Shown piece by piece: positions 54,683 to 64,000 of a DNA stretch of 64,000 nt. Numbering within the stretch: position 1 is the first letter of the stretch; every line of letters begins with the position of its first letter. The notes under the pieces were generated by a model. It had not been told where the DNA came from, ran no database searches, and saw only the letters and a program-made list of their open reading frames with translations. The stretch is taken from NCBI GenBank assembly GCA_030063045.1, contig JAQSEB010000025.1, positions 62,001 to 126,000 on the forward strand, in the 5' to 3' direction. Both the position numbers and the translations under genes were made by a program. Source of the DNA: Pratylenchus scribneri (lineage: Eukaryota; Nematoda; Chromadorea; Rhabditida; Pratylenchidae).

Positions 54683-54689
54683 CTTAAAA
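54683..54689 (+). terminator. 3'-end signal CTTAAAA of the U1 gene
   Basis: Directly follows the CCCCC of the terminal stem; same word as at U2, U4 and SL1. Confidence 0.5.
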
Positions 54690-55126
54690 TCATTGGCAGG
54701 ATAAAATTAATTAAAATTAGTATTCATTAAAAATGGTCCATAATTGTCGAGTTCAGGAAAGCTATTGGCCTTTGCATAATCTATTCCCTGGCAAATTCAT
54801 CAATGAAATTTTTCCATGTTGAATGAAGATTTCTTTAAAATAATGAAAAACTGTTGAGAAATTGCCAAAATTATTCTATCAATGCCAATCTCCGTCTCCG
54901 TATCACGCAATTTCCTCCTCTCCTTCATTTTTCTTTCTAAAAATGTTCTAAGATGGGAACTGCCAAAAATGTAGAAAAAAAGGATTAAATAAATATTTTT
55001 ATAAGTATTATCCCCCAAATAATTCGAAAAAGAATTTTTGACAAATAAAATTTTAACCATAATGTCCATTAGAATGGAGAAAAAAGCGATTAGTAATTTA
55101 AATTGAAAATAGAAATGGCAAATCTA
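54690..55126. other. Spacer downstream of U1
   Basis: The 89-codon minus frame at 54800-55069 shows no family signature. Nothing else recognised. Confidence 0.4.
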
Positions 55127-55456
55127 TCCTATATAGTAAGTGGGCATGTTCGTTAGTTAGTAAACCAAAAAATACGAGTTAAATATTTATTTTTTGGCGT
55201 TTTGTAATTTTTAAAATTTTAAGATTTTTATCCAAAAATTAAATAATAGAGTGAAGAAATAAAGAAAAAGAAGTTTTAGAGTATAAATAAAAAGAAATAA
55301 AGAAAATCAAGATTAATAAATAATACTTTTTTAATTCAATTTTAAATAAATTGTATTACTGGGAATGTAAAATAACAAAAAAGTGTGAAAAGAATTGAAA
55401 ATTGACAATAGGAGCGGCCGGGAGCCGAGCGGCGACCGGGCGCTCCTTTAAGCAAT
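55127..55456. mobile_element. Helitron-like non-autonomous element, copy 2
   Basis: Starts TCCTATATAGTAAGTGGG and ends after the hairpin at 55411-55446 (GGAGCGGCCGGGAGCCGAGC ... CGGGCGCTCC). The hairpin keeps the symmetric layout of copy 1, with G·G and tandem GA/GA mismatches, although the apex differs. Confidence 0.5.
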
Positions 55457-55515
55457 TAAAACAATGGTTAGAAAATGATTGAGTATAATGAAATTGTAAC
55501 AAAAGTTTGGATCAC

Positions 55516-56170
55516 AACAAAAACATAAATTGTTTGGGAAAACAAAAACATTCAAATGTTTGGATGAACAAAAACATAAAATGTTTCGGAAAACAAAAAC
55601 ATTCAAATGTTTGGATGAACAAAAACATAATGTTCGGGAAAACAAAAACATTCAAATGTTTGGATGAACAAAAACATAAAATGTTTGGAAAAACAAAAAC
55701 ATTCAAATGTTTGGATGAACAAAAACATAAAATGTTTGGGAAAACAAAAACATTCTAATGTTTGATGAACAAAAACATAAAATGTTTGGGAAAACAAAAA
55801 CATTCAAATGTTTGGATGAGCAAAAACATAAAATGTTTGGGAAAACAAAAACATTCAAATGTTTGGATGAACAAAAACATAAAATGTTTGGGAAAACAAA
55901 AACATTCAAATGTTTGGATGAACAAAAACATAAAATGTTTGGGAAAACAAAAACATTCAAATATTTGGATGAACAAAAACATAAAATGTTTGGGAAAACA
56001 AAAACATTCAAATGTTTGGATGAACAAAAACATAAAATGTTTGGAAAAACAAAAACATTCAAATGTTTGGATGAACAAAAACATAAAATGTTTGGGAAAA
56101 CAAAAACATTCAAATGTTTGGATGAACAAAAACATAAAATGTTTGGGAAAACAAAAACATTCAAATTTTT
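55516..56170. repeat. 51-bp minisatellite, about 13 units
   Basis: Each unit is two related halves: AACAAAAACATTCAAATG TTTGGATG-type (26 bp) and AACAAAAACATAAAATG TTTGGGAA-type (25 bp). Because 51 is a multiple of three, long open frames appear on both strands (up to 183 codons); they have no flanking exon signals. One unit near 55755 lacks a base. Halves contain the inner palindrome ACATT-AATGT. Confidence 0.95.
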
Positions 56171-56300
56171 AGTAAAACTAAAATACAAATAGTATGGGAA
56201 AAGATGAATTTCCCAAAATTTAGCTAAGAAAATTTTGCAGTCACAATGCTCCATAAATAGAAATGAGTGAATTTTTCATTAAATTTTTTGAAAATGTTTT

Positions 56301-56341
56301 ACGAGCGTTGGGATGCCGCGAAGCGGCATCCCAACGCTCGT
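56301..56341. repeat. Perfect GC-rich palindrome, copy 2
   Basis: Identical over 41 bp to the inner part of 54083-54125 (ACGAGCGTTGGGATGCCGC, loop GAA, exact inverse). Flanks differ. Confidence 0.95.
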
Positions 56342-56418
56342 TATTATTTATTTGGCACATTTCATTCCTTTTTCAAACATCCCCTCATTATCATTATATA
56401 GTGGGTCATTCATTATTA

Positions 56419-58513
56419 TTATTTCCGAATATTATGCTGCAAATTTTGCTGCCGGACAATGACGGTGATTCCATTAAATTGTTGAGAATGTTTGTGATGA
56501 AGAAATATTTTTTTGAAAAGCATTCGGCAATCTTGACGGATTGTTTTATTTAAAGCTAAATAAATGACAGGAGGAAAACCGTGAACATGTAACCTTAAAA
56601 TAAAAAAAATATATATCGAATATTTGATTGTTTCCAAAGGAGCCGGATTTGTAATGATCAAAATAAATTATTTTCAAGGCTTAATTTGAAAAATTAAGAA
56701 TTAATATGATAAAATATAATTTAAACATTTCAATATCACAAATATATTTGGTAAAAGACGATACTCAATGAAACCCGCAAATTGTTTTAAGGTTTGTAGT
56801 TCTAAAACCGGTTCCTATTTATTAGAAGTCAAAAATTACTTTCATTTAAAAAACGTTTTAGATGCAAAAAATAGTATCCAATTCTATTTGTTTATATACA
56901 ATATTTAATAATATCCATGAATTCCTTTTCAATTATTTTTTAAATATAAAAATAAAAAATGCTACCATGCGAATTGGCCAACAGTAATCAGCCATTGTGG
57001 TGTAGAAAAGAAATACATTAGCACATAGAAGAAAACAGCAACAATATTCAACATGGAAATTAGAAAAACTTGCAAGAATGCCTTCAAATTAAATATTAAA
57101 ATTTAAGAAAATATCATTTTTTAACCATTTTTTGTGGACCAGAAATGGCTTGGCCCAACCCAAATGAACGCGTTTTGATGAACATTCCAATGATAAAAAT
57201 GCCATAAAAGAGAGGAGACAATACGAGAAGTGTGCCATTGTGGAAAATAGAGAATGGTACGGAAAATTGGTCATTCAGATCGTCGTCTGGGCGATATCCA
57301 AAAAATGGGTCAGTGGACCAAGTGAAAATGATGCTGGAGAATAACACTGGTCCCCAAAAAGTAATACGGCAAATTGCGTACAATGTGCAAAATGATAGCC
57401 AAATATGAATACGAAATTTGGAGAAAAGCTTTTGGGAAATGGAAGGCGATAAAATGTCCAAACAACGGTTAAAAGCCAAAATCTGTGAATGAATTTGGGG
57501 ATCTTTATTTTGATGAATATATTCACAAAAAAATACCAAGTCGGCCATGCTTTCTGCATTCCAAATAGCTGAAAATTTATTTTATTAATTTATTATACTA
57601 CTTATATTATTTTTAAAAACAATTACTAGAAAGCCCAAAATATTTTACAAATTTTTTTTTTAAATAACATTTAAAACAATTTTTATAATAATATGTATCA
57701 TAATAAAATTAGTATTTTATTTAGTGCTTTCAAATGGATTAAATTCCATTGAATGGAAATGGCAGCTTGCCATATTATGAGGAGAAAAGTTTTTTTTTGT
57801 CGACAAATTATATTTTTCTGCATTTTTTGAGCTTGATCATATAACCAATAAACCTTATACCACCCATTTTATAGAGCTGATTGAGATGCATTGATTGAGG
57901 TATAATTTGTTACGTTCGGTCAAAATTCAATGTGTTAAACCGTTTAAGCCTTATTATGGTTTTTGATTTTAAATATTTTAATTTTGAACCAAACTACAAC
58001 AAATTTTATATCCTTTAATGCATCTTGATCAGATCTATAAAATGGATACAATATGAATTGGGGTTTAGGATAAAACACTAACAAATTAATTAATCGACAA
58101 AAAAAGCACAGATTTTTTCAACAAAAAACACGCATCCTATTATTTGGCCAAGAATTCAGGGAAAACTCACCGGTCACGCAAATGCCAAGAAAATAATTAA
58201 AAATTGGACTGCTACAGAAAACAATGCCATTTAAACTGAACAAAGCATGAACATAGCCCACAATCCAGAGGATGGCCAAATCGAAAATGCCAATGTAGAA
58301 TAATAATTTATAGCAGACATTATCGTCAATATGTTTCCAAATTGAGAACATGCATGGAATATAGAGAAAATAATAAATTGTACAAAGTGCAATCAGGGTA
58401 TATGCCTCGACAACAAATTGATGTCTTTGCTGGAACGGGACCAAATCCACGTCCATTCCAGTGCAATTATACAGTTCTGACCATAACGAATGGCGAAATA
58501 TGAACATTTCCAT
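56419..58513 (-). CDS. Serpentine chemoreceptor, Srt-like
   Basis: Four exons on minus: 58171-58513, 57126-57568, 56966-57081 and 56419-56593; 358 residues, in phase with GT-AG junctions. The N-terminus has the family-typical ELYNCTG motif. Membrane spans follow: AYTLIALCTIYYFLYIPCMF; CYKLLFYIGIFDLAILWIVG; SPIFNYFLGICVTG; IWLSFCTLYAICRITFWGPV; GTLLVLSPLFYGIFIIGMF; LQVFLISMLNIVAVFFYVLM; the last around WLHVHGFPPVIYLALNKTIR. YIPC, CYKLLFYxGIxD, ILAFNRCLDI and LNKTIRQDC are typical of nematode Srt receptors. A chemosensory role is inferred from the family. Upstream in-frame codons exist, but the start at 58513 places the NCTG motif at the usual distance. A foldback copy lies in intron 1. Confidence 0.82.
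57785..58110. repeat. Dispersed foldback family, copy 9 (Srt intron)
   Basis: ACCACCCATTTTATAGAGCT, ATTGAGATGCATTGATTGAG and the inverse TCCTTTAATGCATCTTGATC; outer TTTTTTGTCGACAAA as in copy 2. Confidence 0.7.
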
Positions 58514-58614
58514 TTTTCTGCTTAAATTGAAAATGTTTTTTTTCAGATAAAATTTCTTCTTTTGCAGACAAAACAGCTTTTGGTCTATAAATTCCAATGA
58601 ATTAAAAACTGGTT

Positions 58615-58885
58615 TTAGATTCTAAAAACTTTATGCCAATTAGTAGATCTCATCGAGACCCATCGATTATATAATTTATAGTTTGGTTAAATTTTAAATT
58701 AGTTTTGAACCAAAAATTTTACGGTTTAATAACATTTATTTGGGCCCAAAACCATGACAAATTATATACCAATCGATGCGTCTTGATGAAATCTACAAAT
58801 GTTATTAGGTTTTTTGGGTCTAAAACTGAAGTTTGATTTATAGTAGAAGTTAAAAACTAAATTTTTAGTGAAAAAAGCATTTTGA
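58615..58885. repeat. Dispersed foldback family, copy 10
   Basis: CTCATCGAGACCCATCGATT and ATACCAATCGATGCGTCTTG are the inverted arms; 5' of the Srt gene. Confidence 0.65.
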
Positions 58886-61800
58886 ATAAAAAAATTTTAC
58901 TTAAATAATGGCAAAATTAATTGAAAAGGTCAGAGGATGGCTAATAAGACTATATTAACCAGAAAATATTTTATTCCATTTCTATGCGAATGCACGTTAG
59001 AAATGTCCTTTAAAAATCATGTGCTGATTAATTTTCGTGACAAATAAATTTAATTGCCCCATTTGTGTCCAGTGAGACTACATTTTAAGTTTGTGAAAAC
59101 ATTTAAAACCAAAACACCCAATAATGAATATTAATTTTATTTGAATTAACATGCAATTTTAAAGGAATTTTCATTGTATTTTTTCGCAAATATATCAAAC
59201 ATATATCGTGTATTGAATTCATGACATTAAAATTTGTATTCAAGCAATTTATTGTTTTGTATTTATATTCTATTCTTTATAAAATTTTTGTGAATTTCAT
59301 TTAAATTGAAAAGAAATAAATTAATCAATTTAAAAACTTGAAAATACCGTCTATACTCTTTTAATACTCCATGGAAAATTATTTTTCAACCCCTCAAAAT
59401 TGAGAAAATTTGGTGTCTACCTCTTTAATTTGTTGACATTTTTTAACAAATTTTAGCGGATTTTAAAGAATTTTAGGGAACAAAAAATGTAATAAAAAAT
59501 TTTTCAATGTTCAGCTTGAACGGAGGCTCTTAAAAATCGAAGGTGGGAAATAATCAGGGTATTCGCTCATTTCAATCCTTGTTCTTTCCCTCATTATGAC
59601 TCATTTTTCTAATTGAACATGAAAAAGATGGATGGCTTGAATAATGTGGAAGAAACATCTTCAAGGCCCAAATTTACTCATCCTGAAATTCCATTTTGCC
59701 AGTCTCTAACCCTACATCAAATACTTTATCATCTTCATTGAATAAATAATCCAAATTAATTCAAATAGATACTTTAATTTGAATAAAATTCTAATGATTT
59801 TCCAAAAATTGATAAAATATCCACAGCAGCGTAAAATTGATTAAGTCGCCATTTTTTTCATTTAATTCCTTCCTTATCTGCTCATCAATCTCATCGGTCA
59901 ATCCATTTTTTCTGTTTTTCTGCTACTAAAATTACACATCCACAAACTTTAGTCTCTAGCGTAGGTCGATAAAATCATTAGCAAAGCAAATTAGCTTTAC
60001 TAGGGAGAAAAAATACATTATATTGAGTCATTCATTTTCTGCTGTTGAAAACCATTATATTCATTTGTGAAAAATATTCACTTTCGCATTTCATCAAAAT
60101 GATACCCTGTAAATGATTATTCAATAAAAGTTTTATCAAACATTCAAATCCTCAATTTAAACCATTCTTTTGGAAAAATTGCTAAAAATATTTTAATTAA
60201 AGTTTTTTTCCTTTGGTTAACAATCAATCAGTTCTTGGCTAATAAGCCAATTTTCTAAATTAATTTAAAAATTAAATTAAAAATCACATTCCAAAATTTA
60301 GAAATTTATCCCTTTAAATTTTCGAGATTAAAAGAAGAACGCATTTTCCAATTTCCAATTAATACAAATTTTTATTTCTCTTATAATAAATGAGTGGCTT
60401 CTAATTTCATCTAATCAAACCAAAATCAAAGAATTCGTCCTTCTTTTCTTTTCCAAACAAAAATCAAAGAATTCTTTTTTCTTTTGGAGATAAAAAATTT
60501 GTTGAAAAATAGTTTTTGGCGAAAAATTCAATTTTTTTATTTTAAGAGTAAAAGATATGCGAAAACCTTCTTCTTTAAATTCAAAATTATTTTATCCCGC
60601 TCATTTTTCTGTTTCACATTTCCCCCTTCTACGTCACCCAAAATTCCATCCAATTGTTCATTTCCCAAAAAATCCTTCCTTTACTATAAGATTGCTCCGG
60701 GACTACTTTCAATGACCTTTTCCATTTATTTTCAATAAAAATGAACAGTGGAAGATTTGCTCTAGGACTTTTTCCCAGAACCATCATTTGTTTACCCCAC
60801 TTCATTTTTGCTTCCAATCCAAATGTCCAACTTTCATTTATGATGCTTCTATTTTTCTCAAATAAATCCATCATTCATTTTCATTGGGGATTAAAAATGT
60901 TTGAAAAATATCAGCATATTCAATCAAAATACAAATATATTATATTTTACTAAATCCCCACCCCTCAACGATTTTTTCTTCCGCCTTTCATTCAAAAAAA
61001 TTGACTCCCAAGTCCCAAGCAACATAGATATTATTCATAAATTGTAATTAAATAAAATGATTAAAAATTATTTAACTGTGAATTTAAAATTCGAAATGAC
61101 AAAATCGATTTAAAATAAATATAAAAATGAATAAAAGATAAAAAATAAATAAATTAAATTTAATATTATAATAAAATTTATATTTGGAAATCAAAAACAA
61201 AATTATGTATCAAAAAATGATTAAAATTATATAAAAATGATTGTAATAAAAAATAAATGTAAATTCGCACAAAACTGAATATCGAATGAAAAATGAATTT
61301 AAAATACGAAACAAATGGTAATTTGATTTAAAATAAAAAAATTAAATTATAAATTATAAAATAAATAAATTGATATATTTAAAAAATCATTCCAAGATTA
61401 AACAAAACGAAAATTATTAAAATGATAATTGAAATTAAAATAAAATATAATTTGCCAGATTAATGGAAAATTTTAATAGAAGAATAAAAATTTAAATAAA
61501 TAAATTTTAGCCATTGCCTTAGCCCCTAATAAAATCTAATATATGAAATGACTGGTATAAAAAGTAATTGCGGGTTACGGTCTCGCAAAATAACCTTCAC
61601 TTCATTCATATCGATATCGGCTATGACTAACTTTACATCGATATATTTTAAAATAAAAAATATTAAATCCTCAAAAGTATATTTTATAAAAGAAAATAAT
61701 TGAAATTAAAATGTAAAATTAATGTATAGAAGCGTAAATTGATTAAAAAATAATTTGATTTAAAATAATAAACATTTGACATTTATAAATTGTCAATACA

Positions 61801-63332
61801 TGATATTATCGATCAAAAATATTTAAAAAACATATGATAAATTAAAAAAATTTATTATCTGCTTATAAAAATATTCTATACACCATATCGAATAAAATAA
61901 AATTATATTAGAAAAATACATATTTTATGATAATGATAGTGATTATAAAGAATCTAATATTTTAAAATTGTTACTTTTATTTTCAAAAGAGACTTATTAA
62001 AATAAATGATTGATTATATTAATTTATTTATTATTTGGCCGTCTGAAAATAAATTATCTAAATTTTTTAAAATAATATAAAATAAGCACAGCTAAATAAA
62101 TAAATTTTTTAAATAAATAATTTATAATAAAATTATCGATACAAAAAATAATAACATCAATAATTGTGAAATCATATTATTAAACATGGAAGTGGAAAAT
62201 AATGAAAGAAGGCATATTTACAAAAAAATATTTTTATATTATAGAGGAAGAATTAAATTATGAATTTACAAATTATTATAAAATATTTATTTAATAAAAA
62301 TATAAAAAATAAATAAAATTATTGTACGATTCTATGCTATTAGAATAAAATAACATTATAAAAATTATAAAAATTTATTAAATAAAATAAATTAAAATTC
62401 ATTTAGAAATAATGAATAAATCATTCCTAGCAAAATCAAATCGGATAAAAACATTCAATTAATCATCGTCGCATCTTGCTACCCGAATTTTTCATATATG
62501 ATTTATTCCATATTCTACCAAAATATATAAATTTAAAATATTTTTCCCAATATTCTTATTATTTTATTATGTACACCAATGTGGGATTAATCAATTGATT
62601 AAAATATTATTTTTAAAAAAATTTTAAAATTTTAGTAGGTTTCATAATAAAAAGATTTTCTGAAAATTATGAAAAATTTTTTACAATATATAAATTTATT
62701 AATAAATGTCGATATAATAAAAAATGGACTATTCTGTATTTTTAAAATGTTGAATAAACATTGTTATGATAAGGGATAATAACTCAGGTCATATATAAAT
62801 AATTATATTGTAATATTGAGAGAATTTTAAATTAAAATTAAACAAAAATATCATATCAATTTTTTTGGAAAAATCTTAATAAATTGATATTTTAATTATT
62901 TAATAATATGAAAATAAAATTTTACTTAAAGAATTTCAGCAAATATTCGAAGAAAAACTGAAAGGAAATTGGCGGAGAGGATTTAAACTTTAATAATTAT
63001 TGATCGTTAAAAAATAAATAATTTTTTTTTCAAATATTTATTTTTAATTAAATTAAAATAATAAAATAACATAAATTCAAAAAATATTATCCAAAATTTT
63101 AACATTATTTATTTTATTTGAAAAATAAATAATAATATGAAACCATGAATTTAAATAATCCATTTATATTCTGAATATCATGAATCTTAATTGCTTAGAT
63201 TTGCTATAAAACAGCAAAATATGATAAAAGTTAGATAATATATTTAAAAAAAATAGCGAATAGAGATTATTGATTAAATTTAATCAAATTATCAAGTAAA
63301 AAATAATTTTATAAATTTATAAATATTAAATT
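58886..63332. other. A+T-rich gene desert
   Basis: No supported gene over 4.4 kb. A 40-codon frame at 59619-59741 (MKKMDGLNNVEETSSRPKFT) is followed by AATAAATAAT and could be a small gene, at low confidence. Frames at 60484-60953 look composition-driven. From 61020 onward the sequence is almost only A and T apart from short GC islands (GCGGGTTACGGTCTCGC near 61570). Confidence 0.5.
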
Positions 63333-63503
63333 ATGATAAAAATTTTAAAATTGATTAGGTTTAATCTATGGGGAAGTGTTGATGAAGAGGTATTCGAAAA
63401 AGTTGAAGAAATGAATGACAATTTTTATGGATTAGATGAAATTAAAAAATGGATCCTACGTTTTATATCTATCGAAATAATAACAAAAAAGGCACACAAT
63501 TGA
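63333..63503 (+). pseudogene. Lon-protease-like fragment
   Basis: A 56-codon frame reads FNLWGSVDEEVFEKVEEMND, then NFYGLDEIKKWILRFIS. This resembles the stretch just before the AAA+ domain in Lon proteases, where the family has LPWG, then a helix, then HYGLxxVKxRILEFIAV. The expected Walker A motif does not follow; the frame ends with ITKKAHN and a stop, without a good splice donor. I read it as an isolated or decayed piece. A terminal exon of an unseen gene is possible. The match is from memory of the family and should be searched. Confidence 0.4.
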
Positions 63504-63947
63504 ATTCTCTGCATGAATTGTACTACGGTTGTTGGCAAAAGAAATTAAATTAATATCAAAATATCGAATATAGTTAAATTTTAGACAAAGATATTAAGCA
63601 AAAATAAAAATTTACATTAAAAAATATAAATTATAGCATTATATTTTACTATGTATTTATTTTACTTAAGATTAATATTTTATCATATTATATTAAAGAA
63701 GTATATTTTCAATAATTTTTTTAAATTTTAAAAAGTAAAATTAGATTAATAAATTATTTTATTCAAATATAAATATATAAAAAATTTTAAATTGAGTGTT
63801 AAAATTAAAAATTATTAAAAAATCTTCAACAAAAATGTGTTCTTGATTAACTTTTGAAGGCATTCCTAAGATAAATAACAACTTTCAAAAAATATAAGCA
63901 ACTCAATGCCTATCATTCCACCTTACATCTTAAACTACCTTTCAATA
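63504..63947. other. A+T-rich spacer
   Basis: No features seen; presumably includes the promoter of the gene starting at 63948. Confidence 0.4.
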
Positions 63948-64000
63948 ATGTCCAGAGTCCACATCCGACCGGAGGAAGAGGACGATGATGATGTGGTGAT
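63948..64000 (+). CDS. Start of a gene cut by the right edge
   Basis: ATG at 63948 opens a frame MSRVHIRPEEEDDDDVV that is still open at the window end. Codon composition changes sharply from the A+T-rich spacer to GC-balanced, which supports coding. The acidic N-terminus suggests a cytosolic or nuclear protein; too short to identify. Confidence 0.45.
   Translation, partial: MSRVHIRPEEEDDDDVV

Noticed and set aside
55516..56170. Regular repeat resembling a CRISPR array
   Set aside because: Units are contiguous and similar throughout, with no unique spacers; this is eukaryotic DNA.
55703..56254. 183-codon minus frame and several plus frames across the minisatellite
   Set aside because: The 51-bp period is a multiple of three, so frames stay open by arithmetic. 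No start context, splice sites or flanking coding sequence.
60629..60874. 81-codon minus frame and overlapping plus frame
   Set aside because: No splice sites, start context or family resemblance; both strands are open owing to composition.
1..64000. Searched for U5, U6, SL2-type leaders and 5S rRNA
   Set aside because: No U5 loop (GCCTTTTAC type), U6 core (ATATACTAAAAT type), SL2-like leader or 5S A-box/C-box arrangement was recognised by eye.

Overview
The window is nuclear DNA from a nematode. The best evidence is three RNA genes carrying the exact nematode SL1 spliced-leader exon, nematode-type U1, U2 and U4 snRNA genes, and nematode-only chemoreceptor families (Srg-like and Srt-like). 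The DNA is strongly A+T-rich and introns are often only 40-70 bp. SPRY and MATH-BTB genes occur together. This would suit a plant-parasitic tylenchomorph such as a root-knot nematode, but that placement is inference. Almost every protein gene is split into small exons, so I built gene models by hand from GT-AG junctions, codon phase and protein-family fit.

Layout. 1-5.4 kb: a partial retroelement gag, then a complete non-autonomous BEL/Pao-like LTR element with apparently identical 585-bp LTRs and a 5-bp target duplication. 6.0-8.4 kb: two small unrecognised genes. 9.2-11.4 kb: a secreted trypsin-fold protein that has lost catalytic His and Ser. 13.0-15.1 kb: a MATH-BTB (Cullin-3 adaptor type) gene. 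16.5-20.1 kb: two divergent genes of one cysteine-rich family. 22.4-24.6 kb: a membrane-anchored coiled-coil protein with two SPRY domains. 25.8-28.2 kb: an Srg-like chemoreceptor.

29.9-38.5 kb is a repeat-rich block with almost no protein-coding sequence. It holds three SL1 RNA genes and one decayed copy (all minus strand), a U2 gene with an altered branch-site-pairing segment, a U4 gene and a truncated U4 copy. 39.3-42.6 kb: a secreted EF-hand protein whose large intron holds three candidate Sm-class small RNAs. 42.9-49.4 kb: an adiponectin-receptor (PAQR) gene. 53.0 kb: a small zinc-binding-type protein. 54.5 kb: a U1 snRNA gene. 54-56.3 kb: GC-rich palindromes, Helitron-like hairpin repeats and a 51-bp minisatellite. 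56.4-58.5 kb: an Srt-like chemoreceptor. 58.6-63.9 kb: a very A+T-rich desert with a Lon-like fragment. The right edge cuts a new gene.

The connecting theme is RNA processing. The window carries the SL1 donor RNA together with U1, U2 and U4. All six intact genes share the same short signal, CTTAAAA, directly after the 3' hairpin. The three candidate RNAs in the EF-hand intron carry the same kind of 3' end, which makes them possible SmY-type or other Sm RNAs. Dispersed foldback elements, several of them in introns, make up much of the remaining DNA.
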